Source: Diabrotica undecimpunctata (Eukaryota > Arthropoda > Insecta > Coleoptera > Chrysomelidae). Taken from it: DNA of 64,000 bases. Within the stretch, counting starts at the first letter, position 1. Every line of letters begins with the position of its first letter. A model generated the notes under the pieces. The model was not told where the DNA came from. It was given only the letters and a program-made list of their open reading frames with translations, and did not search any database. The stretch spans positions 79,816,017 to 79,880,016 of the forward strand of contig NC_092807.1 of NCBI RefSeq assembly GCF_040954645.1. The letters are read 5' to 3'. Positions 1 to 11,160 of this stretch are shown here, one piece after another. Both the position numbers and the translations under genes were made by a program.

Positions 1-44
1 TTTGTGAGACACAAAATAGTTTAACATCTTACCATTCCCGAAAT

Positions 45-2442
45 TTGATAAATGAAATTACCATGCTAAACAAAGCCTTTCCCAGCATATCATTAGAAAA
101 CACTGATATGTTTTGTTATGAAGAGATGCCAGCAGATGATTTTCCTTCTGGTAATGTACCTGATTCTATCCAACATAATTCTTTTCACCCTGATAATAAT
201 ACAAAACCATCATTATGCCCTAATATATTGGATTTTAATTCAGACGACCCAGTTCTTGACGAAGATTATATTCCGGATTCAAGCGAAGATTCAGACGATT
301 TAAATTTGCCAGAAAACGTTCCTTCGCACCGAAAATTGCCAAAGAAAAGTAAATTAAGAATTTTTCCTACAAATTTAACCGAGCCTTCTACTTCTACAGC
401 TACACTCACCAAATCTACACCATCTCATACATTCCGTAATTCACTGTCGTCAAATAAACATAAAAAAAGACGTGTTACGACAGATTTTCGAGAACTAAGA
501 TGAATTGAAAATGGGGAAAAAAAAGAGCCAAGAAGACACACTGTAGATTGGACTAATAAAAACAAAAATACTAACACTATGGATACGAAAAGCACTGGTA
601 CGGGGAGAAGTGAACTTGATGTCCAACCACAGAAACGAAAGACGTATGACACTGGCCTAGGTGAACGGATTAAAGAGAAGAGAGCTAAAAAGCAATTAGA
701 ATATACTGTAAAATCAGCTCGTACTGAAAAATGTTTGAAAAAATGTAACACGTTTTTTACTGAGCAAGATAGAGCACAGTTGAATTCTGATTTTTGGAGT
801 TTGTCTTTTGAACAGCGAAGAGTTTTTGTTGTGTCTCAAGTGGCTGCAGCAGTTCCGAAAAGAAAATACACAAGTGAATACACAATCCTGCAGAGCCGCA
901 CTACAGACGGGAGCACGCGCCATTGAGACGATATTTACCGAGCGATATCAATATAACTTTTATGTACAAAGATTTCTGTTCAAAATATCCAGAAGAAAAT
1001 ATGTCCTATGAGGTTTATTGCAAACAACTCAAAACTTTGAATATTTCATTCACTCGACTTGATAATGAGGAGTGCGAAATGTGTGAGTCTTTTAATTTAC
1101 ATAAACAGCAAACATCACATGATTGTAATACTGTAGTAGATTGCAATCCTTGTGTCGAATTTTAAAAACATTGCCTTAAGTATACACAAGCCAGAGAGTT
1201 GTATACTAAGCATAAAAATCTGGCTCAAAGTGACAATGTAATTTATGTATCTTTAGATTTAGAAAAGATCATAATGCTACCAAGATTAGAAACCTTTAAA
1301 AGTATAATCTTTTGACCACGTTTAATTGCTTACAATCAAACTTTTGCTCTCCTGGGAACAATAACATCTAATCAAAAACCGTTAACCGTTTTTTGGCATG
1401 ATGGCATAGCTGGACGGAAACAAGAAGATATAATGAGCGCCTTCTATATATATTTAATGCAAAATCGCGATATCCAGAACATTAATATATGGTTAGATAA
1501 TTGCACAGCGCAAAATAAGAATTGGCTACTTTATATTTTATTAGTTCATATGGTTACTTTGTTCGGATCCAGTGGTGGAAGGATTGACCACCCGAAGGGC
1601 GTTTCCAGGGAGCGCCAGTGACATTTTGTTCTTATAATATCACTTGCGTGGAGGCTCCTTCCGTGCTCCCCGTGGTCAGACAGCGACGTACATTGTGAAT
1701 GTGGGGAAATACAGAACGTGGAACACCTGAGAGTATGCAGACTTTGCCCATCACAGTGCACCCTCGATGATTTATGGCTCGAAAATACAAAGGGTGTAGA
1801 CGTAGCCCGATATTGGGCAGAAAAACTGTAGTCGGATCCAGACATGAAAAAGTACAGTAAGTTCATATGGTAAACAATGACTTAATATCTACAGAAGAAA
1901 TTTCCATATTTTATTTTGAACCTGGTAATACGTTTATGAGCGCTGACCAAGTTCACCATCAGGTAGAACTTGCAATAAAGAAGAAGGGTAAGCTGTATGA
2001 CTTTACTGATTTCGAAGACGCAGTTATTTCGATAAATAACTCCAAAGTGATAGTCAAATCTATGTCACCATAAAACGTTGTTAATGTTCCAAATTTGATA
2101 AGTGAGAGGTGTATACAAAAAAGTAACCCAAGAGGTTACTTAAAAAATATAAAACATGTTTGTTTTAAACGAAATTCTTTTGGGGTACTATATAAAAATA
2201 ATTTTAATGAAAATTTTATATATCTGCAATTTATGACTGACAGATATTTAAAAAATCCATGTTGTATGACTCTGACATTTCGCACTTCTCCAAAAGGCGT
2301 TGAACTTAACCGAAAAACTACGTTAATTGTCAAATTAACGCCTATAGTACCGCCACATAAATTGACATTTTGGAAAACATTACCAACAAAAACTGATGAC
2401 GAGGAGGGGAATGAAACTAGATTTAATAGAAAGACCACTTAA
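45..2442 (+). pseudogene. Broken DUF7869-like, transposon-associated gene
   Basis: Broken member of a protein family I recall from insect genomes as DUF7869-like; no search was run. The reading passes a TGA at 501-503, shifts frame near 890-925, meets stops at 1163-1165, 1313-1315 and 2071-2073, and resumes to 2442. Visible family blocks are SLDLEKIIMLPRL near 1250, IWLDNCTAQNKNW (Asp at 1496), FEPGNTFMSADQVHHQVE (Asp 1945, Glu 1966) and a C-terminal stretch ending in FWKTLPTKTDDEE. The spaced Asp, Asp and Asp/Glu blocks recall an RNase H-like transposase fold, which is inference. The first 150 residues are acidic and low in complexity, and the start at 45 is uncertain. A truncated LINE at 1555-1859 splits it. 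A second, divergent member lies at 30371-31906 inside a transposon with terminal inverted repeats, so this copy is probably also transposon-borne. Confidence 0.7.
1555..1859 (+). mobile_element. 5'-truncated LINE 3' end inserted in the DUF7869-like gene
   Basis: Only the tail of a non-LTR element remains. It encodes a C-terminal cysteine motif of the LINE type (CECGEIQNVEHLRVC) followed by DLWLENTKGVDVARYWAEKL and a stop near 1831. It is flanked by a perfect 12-bp duplication, AGTTCATATGGT, at 1543-1554 and 1860-1871. Removing the insert and one duplication copy joins the gene frames of 1433 and 1867 without a break (…LLVHMV-NNDL…). No clear poly(A) tail is present; the insert ends in AAAAAGTACAGTA. 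The clade is not certain. Confidence 0.85.
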
Positions 2443-2859
2443 TAATTACCTTAAGAATACTGATCAAGTGCCATTTACTTTTAAGGACTGATTGTGATAG
2501 GTAAAGAATTTTTGACGATGTTTAAATATAAGATAAATGTTAACGTTAATAACTTTGAAATATTGTTAATGCTAATATTAAAAGAGAAACAATTTCTATG
2601 ATTAGGAGACGGGCGGACAGGACGGGACGGATAACAATGTTTTAAAATACGACAACATTTAAAAATAAATCTAATTCCTGATTCAGGAAACAAGTATTAG
2701 TACTATTATTAGTGCTTTCGGATTCACGCGAAATATGTCTCATCAAAATCTTATCCGTCATATCCACTCAATCTATCTAAAATTTGATATTCATTGAATA
2801 AGTTTTGTTTTTTGTTCGATTTTTTATTTGGCCTATGAGTGCTACTTTGTTTTTATACC
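2443..2859. other. No gene seen
   Basis: AT-rich sequence between the DUF7869-like pseudogene and the first I-like LINE. A short purine/GC-rich patch occurs near 2606-2632 (GACGGGCGGACAGGACGGG). I looked for a terminal inverted repeat that would close the DUF7869-like transposon here and could not define one, because its left end lies outside the window. Confidence 0.5.
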
Positions 2860-2950
2860 TTTTTTTTTTTTATTTACAAACTCGCATCAGCCTGTAAGGC
2901 TATACGCGAAAAAAAGAAAAAGTAATAACAATAATTGAACAGTGTAACAA

Positions 2951-3856
2951 TTAAATTTTGTATAAATAGTTTATTACTTTAAGATATTGGATAATCACTT
3001 TGGCACCGCACTTTAAGAATAGTTCTCTCAAATTCTCCGGGATTCCGAATTTACACCTTTCCGCACTGTGTAACGGGCACTCCACTAGAAGGTGTTTTAT
3101 TGTTAGTGGGGTCTCGCAAGCATAACACTCCGGTTGTGGATCCCTTGTCATCAGATGTCCATGTGTGAGGCGACTATAACCAAGCCGCAGTCGTGTGATG
3201 ATAACCTGAGAAAAACGATTGGTGGAACTATCAGACCATGGTTGAAATATTGGTTTTATCTCAAGTAGTTTTGCCTGTTTTTTACACCATCTGCTATTCC
3301 ATATGTTGACTATTTTGCTGTGGAAATATGATTTGAGATCTGTCGCTGGAGTTTTTGGATAGAATTCAATAGTTGTTTCCTCTAAGGCTTCTCGTGCATA
3401 TTTATCCGCCAAATCGTTTCCCGTGATTCCAACATGAGATGGCACCCACAGGAAAGCAATGTTTCTGTGGTTTAGATTATGCAATTCTTGTCTAATGAGT
3501 TTGGCCACAGGATGGGAAGAATAGATTTTTGAGATGATTTCTAGAGAACTTAATGAGTCAGTAATTATTAAGAAATTAGTTTCAGGACATTTTGTAACAT
3601 GACATATGGCTTTATATATTGCAAAGAGTTCTCCTGTTAAAATAGTATTCGTCTCCGCTAGTTTATATTTCTTTATTTCATCATTTGTTACAAAGGCAGA
3701 TGCTACACAACGCTCTGTTTTAGATCCATCTGTGAATAACTTTTTGAAGGAAGAAAATTGAGAAATTAACGTTTGATATTTAGAATTAATTAGATGACAA
3801 TTGCTTTCTTTTTTATTTTCTGATAATAGATCCAAATTTATGTAAGGAGAAGACAT
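2951..3856 (-). pseudogene. I-like LINE ORF2, RNase H and C-terminal zinc region
   Basis: The 301-residue C-terminal part of ORF2, which removes RNA from the RNA-DNA hybrid. RNase H residues are visible in order: FTDGSKTE (first Asp), GELFAIYKA (Glu), ITDSLSSLE (second Asp) and WVPSHVGITGNDLAD (last Asp). A cysteine/histidine cluster CYACETPLTIKHLLVEC follows and is typical of LINE C-termini. The segment is out of frame with the RT segment: the two frames overlap at about 3856-3885, where the RT frame ends in PTSLLG-stop while the RNase H frame reads through PPWLMSSPYIN. One small indel near 3870-3885 is enough to explain this, so it is ORF2 decay rather than a separate gene. Confidence 0.85.
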
Positions 3857-6219
3857 TAGCCAAGGAGGGAAGTTGGCATCTTGCTAGGATAGATTTCGGG
3901 GACTTTAATGTTTAATTCATTTATGATTCGTCTGCATCTTTCGTAAAAGGGAATGTGGGTTTTTGCGCGCTGGATATTCGAGCAGCGAATGGTTTGGTGA
4001 TATTGTAAAGAGTACCGCTTCGATGCATAAGAGAGCATTAATTCCTGTCTTCGTAAATCTAATGGTAGTTCACCCAGTTCGGCCTGAAGACCTAAGATAG
4101 GGGTTGTTCTAAATGCGCCGCTTATTATTCTAAGAGCGTTATTTTGAATGGTGTCTAAAACTTTCAGACTTGTTGTTGAAGCACACGAGTAAGCGTGGCA
4201 ACCATAATCGATCTTTGAGCGGATCAAATTTTTATATAGTATGAGTAGAGTTCTACCGTCTGCTCCCCAGTTCGTACCAGAAAGACATTTCAAGAGGTTT
4301 AGTCTTTTGATAGTTGATATATATTTGATGTGGTCCTTCCAGGTTAGAGCTTGATCAAATTTTAGACCTAGATATTTAATTGTGTTTACATATTCAAGTG
4401 TTTGACCACCAAGTTTTAAAGTAGGTATTTCTTTTATCTGTTTTGGTCTCTTAGAGAATATTATGCAGCGAGTTTTAGATGAAGCAAATTGAAAACCACT
4501 CCTTTTAGACCATGCTATAAATTTATCGAGTTGATCTTGTAATAATTTGGCCATACTCTGTATATTGTTTCCATTTAAGAATATTATAAGATCATCCACG
4601 TACAATCTCGCTTGAATGGGTTTGTTCATTGATTTGATTATATCATTGATAGCTATAAGGAAAAGCGTCGGGCTGATTACCGAGCCTTGGGTTGTACCAT
4701 TTGTTTGATATTTCACATTAGATAGAAGTCCGTTTACTTTTACCTTGAAATTTCTATTTAGGAGAAAATTTTTAATAAAAGCAAGTATATTTCCTTGATA
4801 GCCCCATGATTCCAGTGTTGAAATTATTTTGTGATGCCAAGCCATATCAAATGCTTTGTGCAAATCAAAATAAATTGCAATACATTTTTGGTTGTTGTAG
4901 AATGCGTTATTAATATGTGATTCTATATCTACTAAATTGTCGGTAGTCGATCTTAAAGGACGAAATCCAGATTGTTCATTAATCAGTTGGTTATTTTCTT
5001 CCAGACACCACAATAAACGTTTATTTATAATTTTTTCTAAAAGCTTACACATGACACAAGTTAGAGACACTGGACGATAAGAATCTGCTTTGTTTTGTGG
5101 CTTATTAGATTTTAAGATGGGAATAGTTATGGCTGTTTTCCATAAATTGGGAAATTCATGTTTGGTCCATATACGATTATATATTTTTAATAATATTTCT
5201 ACTGCTTCGTCAGGAAGGTGTTTCAAAAAAGAAGCTGGGATGTCATCGGGGCCAGGGGATGTGTCTTTTAAAGAAACTACCATCTCTCTTAGTTCTCTGA
5301 TTGTGATAAGTGCATTTATAGGTTCATTGTTGTTTACTACGTTAATAGGGATGGTTTCTTTTTGTTCTTTGTATGTTATGAAATCTTTATCATAGTTAGA
5401 ATTTGTGGATGTTAACTTGAATGTTTCCGCTATTTTTTCTACGATTTCTGCATGGTTTGTTATTAATGATTTATTTTCTACTTCTAATGAATCGATTCCT
5501 TGATATGAGCTAGTGCCTGTTATATTTTTTATTTTCCTCCATATGTTTGTTAAGGATGTGTAATTATTGATCGTTTCTACATATTTTATCCAGGATTGTC
5601 TTTTAGATCTCGTGGTAATCAGTTTGGCTTTAGCCCTACATTCTTTAAGGTTAATTAAGTTTTCTAGGCTTTTGTACCTTTTGTACTTTTGAAGAGCTTT
5701 CTTACTTTCCTTAATAGCTTCTTTACAATCTTTATTCCACCAGGGAGTTACTTTATCTCTTTTTATAAACTTTGTTTTACCTATCGCTTCTAGAGCTGCT
5801 TCCGTTATGAGTTTATTGAACTGTAGAATTATTTCGTCTATTGAATTTTCTAAACAAATTTTTGATGATCCGTTACGGATAATTTCTTGATAACTGCGCC
5901 AATCTGCTTTATCTAGCCTCCATTTCGGTTCAGGTGTAACTGGCGTAGGTTTCATCGAGTGTTTTTCTATTAAAATTGGGAAGTGATCACTCCCATGTAA
6001 ATCTTTTTCTACATACCAATTGTGATTTAATTGAAGAGTTGGCGTACAGAGTGAGATATCTATAGAAGAAAATGTCCCTGTCGATAAATTTAAGTGTGTG
6101 CTGCTACCATCATTTATTATTGCAAGGTTTAATGTGTTTATGATCTTTTCAATCTTTTTTCCAGTGTGTGTAGTTTTAAAGGAACCCCAGTTAGTATTGC
6201 GTCCATTTAGATCTCCCAA
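3856..6219 (-). pseudogene. I-like LINE ORF2, endonuclease end and reverse transcriptase
   Basis: A 787-residue open segment. It begins within the endonuclease (GDLNGRNTNWGS and SDHFPI, the catalytic Asn/Asp/His region), then a linker, then the reverse transcriptase: SYRPVSLTCVMCKLLEKII, SGFRPLRSTTDNL, IYFDLHKAFDMAW (motif A Asp), TTQGSVISPTLFLIAI (motif B), LYVDDLIIF (YVDD, motif C) and IKYLGLKFDQALTW (motif D/E). The RT is complete by motif. The start Met at 6217-6219 is only the first Met after the microsatellite break; the true ORF2 start is near 6679. Confidence 0.9.
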
Positions 6220-6277
6220 AATGAATTTCGGATTAGGAACCTGATTTATTAAGTTTACAAGATCTTGTTCTTCTAGG

Positions 6278-6288
6278 TTATAATTTGG

Positions 6289-6374
<86 letters not shown>

Positions 6375-6679
6375 CATATGTTGATCTTTTGTGTAGTGCA
6401 AATTTCTACAGCTACGGCTTCGAGATTTGTGATTAATGGAATTTCTTTGGATATTATTTGTTCCTTTACATATATTGCAACTCCACCTGATGCGTGTTTT
6501 GCATTATCTCTGTTTTTAAAATATGAATTGAAGGACTTTAGATTCATGCACGTGGAATGTTTAAAATTAGTTTCTTGAAGACAAATAATTTGTGGTGTGT
6601 ATTGATTGATTAATAGTTGCAACATAGGTAAACGAGTTTGAAAGCTATTTATATTCCACTGTAAAATTTTATTATACAT
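6278..6679 (-). pseudogene. I-like LINE ORF2, endonuclease N-terminus
   Basis: Start of ORF2: MYNKILQWNINSF, then ICLQETNF (metal-binding Glu) and ASGGVAIYVK, matching the N-terminal half of an apurinic-type endonuclease. The frame then enters an 81-bp TA repeat and becomes an artificial Tyr-Ile run of about 27 residues before stopping at 6278. Past the repeat, the natural continuation (IPPNYNLEEQDLVNLIN) lies in another frame that runs into the RT segment. ORF1 ends at 6727, so the gap to this start is about 47 bp. Confidence 0.85.
6292..6372. repeat. (TA)n microsatellite inside the LINE endonuclease
   Basis: A perfect run of about 40 TA units that replaces a short Tyr-Ile-rich codon stretch (…NIYI-PPNYN…) in the endonuclease of ORF2. 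Its length shifts the frame. Confidence 0.97.
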
Positions 6680-6726
6680 AAATTATTATATATCGATTAA
6701 GTGAAAGAAAAAAAAAAACTACAGTA

Positions 6727-8055
6727 TTAACAAGTGGATGTATCACTTTCAGTATCCAAAATGGCTAAATCAAGTTGTACAGCCAATTTTTTCCTCAATT
6801 TTGTGCAGCGATATTTTGTTGTTCTGTCTTCTAAATGGGGACGTATTTCTTCCAACATATTAATAAGAGCTACGGTGTCTGAAGTATATTCATTCGCAAT
6901 CGTTAGTACATCAGAGCATCCATAGCAATTTTCAAGTAGACTTTCAATTTGCTGACTGTTAAGACAAAAGGAAGGAGAGTGTTTGTCTATAAATGTTTTA
7001 ATATTGTCTGAAAACTTTATGTTTTGTTCCGGTTTTTTTTCTGTTTTGCTCTTTTTTTTCTGTTTTAAAGTTGGAATTGCAAATTGGGCATCCTCAGAAG
7101 TAGGTGATGAAACAGCAGAAGCAGTACGTTTATGTGAAATATTTTGTGTAAAAGAAAGATCAGACTTTGTATTGTCAACCAAGGCGTTTTCTATTATCTC
7201 AGAATTCACAGGGGTACTGATAGGTTGAGATAGGGGTGGATTTGACAGTTCTGGATTTTGGGTCGAAGATGACTGTGAGCTGTTGGAAGAAGTTGTAGTG
7301 ATTCCAGCAATAGGAGTTTGTGAAGTTTGGGCAAGAGATATGCTACCTGATTGAGTATTGCTTACTGTAGGTATTGTATTCAAAGTTGGTGAAACAGAAA
7401 CAGTACATTGTGAAGCATTATGTCCTGCTTGCTTGCATTTGAAACAATTATGGCTGTCTAATGTTAAAAATAACCTGCTTACTACTCCATCTTGTTCAAT
7501 TTCAATAAATTCAGAAATGTTAGTATTTATAGGAGGAGAAATGTAGATTTGTCTTCTAAAACTTAATATGTGGCTGTAAGCTGGATCAGTAGCTCCAATT
7601 CTCAGTGGAGTCATTGGCGATAACAGTGTTAAACCTAAGTTTTGTAAATGTCGTGTAATATCTTCATTAGGAATTGTCGGGCTTACATTAGATACTAGCA
7701 ATCTTTCTGATGGAGTAATTAGTCGCCGAGCAACTAGACGAGTGTTGTTAATTGTGATGGCTTCATTATTTTTAAGAAGATCGTCGACAATTTTTTTATC
7801 TCTCAAATATATGCAAACTCGGTTGTTAGATATACGTGAACAATATATTATATTTTGTGGGTTAACTATTGGTCCAATCTGTAAGAGATAGTCTTGAATT
7901 TTGCAACCTTCTACCGATGGGAAAACTATCGCTTGATCTCTGTTTGGTAATGGAGTGGAATTTTTAACTAACGCTGCTGAGTATGATTTAACCGTGCTGT
8001 GGAAATTATTTGAAGTAGTATTGACATTTGAAGAATTTTGAGTAAGATTATCCAT
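6727..8055 (-). CDS. I-like LINE ORF1, Gag-like zinc-knuckle protein
   Basis: An intact 442-residue ORF1. Such proteins bind the element RNA and act as nucleic-acid chaperones in the ribonucleoprotein. The N-terminal 60 residues are Ser/Asn/Thr-rich. A conserved block runs from CSRISNNRVCIYLRDK through ERLLVSNVSPTIPNED to SHILSFRRQIYISPP, followed by one CCHC knuckle (CFKCKQAGHNASQC, residues about 207-220). A Ser/Thr/Pro-rich linker, a lysine-rich patch (KQKKKSKTEKKPEQ) and a C-terminal helical region with LLENCYGCSDV follow. The sibling ORF1 at 29797-38719 shares each block in the same order. The start at 8053-8055 is the first Met before the conserved region. Confidence 0.88.
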   Translation of the reverse strand: MDNLTQNSSNVNTTSNNFHSTVKSYSAALVKNSTPLPNRDQAIVFPSVEGCKIQDYLLQIGPIVNPQNIIYCSRISNNRVCIYLRDKKIVDDLLKNNEAITINNTRLVARRLITPSERLLVSNVSPTIPNEDITRHLQNLGLTLLSPMTPLRIGATDPAYSHILSFRRQIYISPPINTNISEFIEIEQDGVVSRLFLTLDSHNCFKCKQAGHNASQCTVSVSPTLNTIPTVSNTQSGSISLAQTSQTPIAGITTTSSNSSQSSSTQNPELSNPPLSQPISTPVNSEIIENALVDNTKSDLSFTQNISHKRTASAVSSPTSEDAQFAIPTLKQKKKSKTEKKPEQNIKFSDNIKTFIDKHSPSFCLNSQQIESLLENCYGCSDVLTIANEYTSDTVALINMLEEIRPHLEDRTTKYRCTKLRKKLAVQLDLAILDTESDTSTC

Positions 8056-8392
8056 TTTTTGCTTTCTTTCGGAGTTTCTTCCAAAGCATTTAAGCTAAGT
8101 TTCATCTGGCGATGAAAAACCACAGACAATAATTTGAGAAAAAAAAAACAACCAGTTGGTAGATAAGCACTCACAACAGGTGAATGGAAAGATATTGATT
8201 TTTTGTGGATGTTGATAATATTATGAAGTAAATTAAATACTCACAAATGATGTGTGATGTACTATTTTAACACTTCACTACTTTTTTCTCAAAAATTTGT
8301 TTTAATATGATAGTTAAAAACTCATTAATATTAAAAATCAATTACTACGAAATGATAACGACGTGTTTACTCTTCGAATGTTCGAGTGAGAC

Positions 8393-9799
8393 TTTTATAC
8401 CTTTTTCTTTTCTTTAATAATAATAAATATTTCTTTTGTCCAAAGTTTGTCTTTTTATTTCGTTGGTTAACGACATTTTACTATATTGCTTCAAATCTAA
8501 GGCATTATTACTTAGCTAAAATATCGCTATTAAGGAAAGGTTATCAAATAAGTGATGTTTTAGTTAAATATAATATAAAAAATGGCTACTGGAGTAAACT
8601 ATTTTAGCCAATAAACAATTAAATACCTTTAGTGATGTTTAAAACAAGGTTGTGTTTTAAAAATTAAATCAAAACCTTGATAATTTAGTTATGTAAAAAT
8701 TGTATCAAACATTTACTCCAAAATACTAAACTACAACGTCATTAAAGTACGGTTAGTGATGTTTTAGTAAAGGTTTTCCTATGTAATAAATAATAAATGA
8801 CACACAGCTAAAACCACTTCTATTGTTTTTTATACCATAAAATAAGTAAATTTTGTTTGAAAACTACTTAATTGGAAGAGAATTAAAACACGTTCCTTTC
8901 GAAGTAACATACATACTTCTAGGATAAATAGTTTTAAAGTAGCAATGTCTTGAAAATTTCCCCCTTTTTTTTGCTCATATCTCAAAATCGGGCGCTGTGC
9001 CTTAGCCACGTTTTAGCTAACGGACGGCAGCGCAGTTAACGGTAACTAAAGTTAAAAAAAATCAGGAAACTGGTATGGCTGAAAATGCAGTCAAGACAAG
9101 TCATCCCTCGATAATTAACGAGACAAAGGTAAATGTTCAAAGAAGTGACAAAGAAGATCCGCATATTTCAATTCGTAATATTAACTGTAAAATTGAACTT
9201 ACCTGTGTATAAAAGGGTACATATACAAAAAATACATTAAAATGAATTAAACAATTAGAATCCAGATAGACGAATAGAATTTTTGTGAAACAATGATAAC
9301 TAACATCTATCGAGACCCGCTGTTACAAGATATTATTATTTTTTTAATGTAAAGCCACATTTGCTTTATATGACGACGTCAACCATTAGAATTGTACTGA
9401 ATTGAAGGTATTGGTACAACAAAATCCTCAATGGATGAATAAGCATGTTACACAATACCCTCAAACAGATAACAGATGGGCTAGAATTGTAAGTAATTGT
9501 AAAAATAAATTTTTTATTTGCCATTGTAGAGAATATAGAATTTCCTGTCAACTTCAAAAAATGAATTCCCAGTTAATACTGGACGTTTTGATAAACGATT
9601 ATATTTCGATAGGATGGTGAGCTCTCCTGTTATGCGGCAGCTATTCGTAGATATTTAGTGCACCACATGGATTATTTTGTGTTGGAACATCTAAAGAATA
9701 TTTATTACAAAATTAACCCGAAAGGTATTGAAGAATTAAGAAATAATAAGTACTACAATAAACAGTATTTCTTAGGAAACACTAAAAAAGATCTTCTTG
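8393..9799. other. No gene seen
   Basis: AT-rich. A short Met-started frame at 9658-9903 (HLKNIYYKINPKGIEELRN) resembles no family I recognise and runs into a LINE tail. Near 8560-8720 there are partial inverted matches (GGAGTAAA with TTTACTCC), too weak to define a MITE. Confidence 0.45.
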
Positions 9800-10190
9800 T
9801 TAGCCTTCCCTCGTCCATTTTTGGACATAGGCCTCTTCCAACTCCTTCAATCGATCTCTATTCTGAGCAACATACTTACAATTCGTTTCGGCTATTCTTT
9901 TGATATCGTCCACCCATCTCATATGTGGTCTTTCGCTTGCTCGTCTACCTTTGTAAGGTATCCAATGTTGTATTGTGGCGTTACAACGTTGGTCCTTCTG
10001 TCTAACAGTGTGATGTGTGAAGCTCCATTTGAGTTTGGCAATCTTTGTTTTAATACCATCAAAGACAACAAGCATTTAATCTACAACTTGATCTTGATCT
10101 TGGTTATGAATCTCCCGCTCGATTTTGCTTGTGATTATATCGCGTCTAGTTTCTGGGATAAGATTGTTTCTTATAATTACCCGGTATAAG
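9800..10190 (-). mobile_element. RTE-like LINE 3'-terminal fragment
   Basis: The minus strand encodes the last part of an endonuclease/RT polyprotein: HTVRQKDQRCNATIQHWIP, then RWVDDIKRIAETNCKYVAQ and LKELEEAYVQKWTREG-stop at 9800. The same C-terminal pattern (RWTDDLRRI…EEAYIQQW) ends the much more complete element at 16448-18706, so both belong to the same broad LINE type. No RT motifs remain and the 5' limit is approximate. Confidence 0.75.
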
Positions 10191-10495
10191 TCTGCTCCTC
10201 TTTGTTCAGATACTTGGATTTATGGGTACTCCCTACAAAATTCGGCATACAGTTGTCGGCAGCCAATCGTGTTTTGACCGAGGTTTGTCATCTTATAATA
10301 AAAGCGCAAAATATTTTCATTCATCGACGCAGTCCATATCATGCGCTGCCTCGGTCATCCCGCTTAAGTGAGCGCCGGCTGATATTTTAGCGTAGCAGTT
10401 TCAGCGAGTGGAGCTCTTCTTGTTGTTGGGCTGTAGCTGATTGTATGGCAGGAGCCCGCCTCCTTAACACAGGCAGCGACCCTAAACATAAATTA
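10191..10495. other. No gene seen
   Basis: Short spacer of higher GC content than its neighbours (10340-10490). No coding match was recognised. Confidence 0.4.
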
Positions 10496-11160
10496 TTATA
10501 GTCAATTTTATGGGTGGCTTCCTTAAAATTAAGATTATACCAAAGGTGGGATAATATATGGAAGGAATATTCCATTGTTAGCCCAAATAGATACACTTCT
10601 CTTCAAACAGATATTCCTAAAACTCCTTGGTATAAGTTTTTTAATGTACCTAGAAAATATGTTACCACGATCATAAGACTGAGATTTGGACATGCTTGTT
10701 ACCCCAAACATTTATTTAAACTTAAGGTTTTAGATAATGATCAATGTGAATTTTGTTTTGTACAGAAGAAGGAAACCTAGATCATATATTTTTCAGTTGC
10801 CCCAGAAATACTATAATTTGCTTCCTTGGAACCTTCAGTACCTATTATCATTAGACTCGAGAGCAGTGTATGATTTATTAGTTATGTTTTTAAAAGATAG
10901 TAAAATAACCATGTAAATAGTTATACATTAGTTAATAACGTAACCTTTGTCTCTAACCCAATTGTTTAAATTCCTTTCTTACCGTGGCCTAGTGTTGTAT
11001 GTATAAAAAAAATGCCTTGATGGCCCCTAGGCGAGAAGAGAGTGACCCTGTTTACCTGTTTACTGTATTGTATATTTATTGTAATATAAACTCAGACAAT
11101 CTTTTTTCTACCATGTTGAGTCTGGCTGAATGACTAAAAGTCTATGCCAAAAAAAAAAAA
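10496..11160 (+). mobile_element. LINE 3' fragment with poly(A) tail
   Basis: The plus strand encodes the C-terminal end of a LINE ORF2: RWDNIWKEYSI, a stretch with RKYVTTIIRLRFGHACYPKH, and a cysteine/histidine motif CEFC followed, after a frameshift near 10770, by EGNLDHIFFSC. Reading continues to a stop near 10915. A 3' untranslated region and an A run at 11149-11160 follow. Polarity, cysteine motif and tail agree on a 5'-truncated insertion. No target duplication was found. Confidence 0.75.

Larger units (their letters stand above)
2860..8392 (-). mobile_element. Near-full-length I-like LINE (copy 1)
   Basis: Non-LTR retrotransposon on the minus strand with ORF1 (nucleic-acid-binding Gag-like protein) and ORF2 (apurinic endonuclease, reverse transcriptase, RNase H). 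The RNase H after the RT places it in the I/R1/LOA/Jockey-type group, most like I. Its 3' end is a poly(A), read as T on the plus strand at 2860-2871. The flanking repeat TTTTATACC occurs at 2851-2859 and 8393-8401, extended ambiguously by T runs, and fits a target duplication. The 5' untranslated region is 8056-8392. A close relative on the plus strand lies at 29536-44033. ORF1 is intact; ORF2 is broken by a microsatellite and one frameshift. Confidence 0.88.

Noticed and set aside
6285..6679. Long Tyr-Ile repeat proteins on both strands
   Set aside because: Pure translation of the TA microsatellite; only the flanking endonuclease codons are meaningful.
8565..8725. MITE with GGAGTAAA/TTTACTCC ends
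   Set aside because: Pairing is limited to 8 bases with no target duplication.
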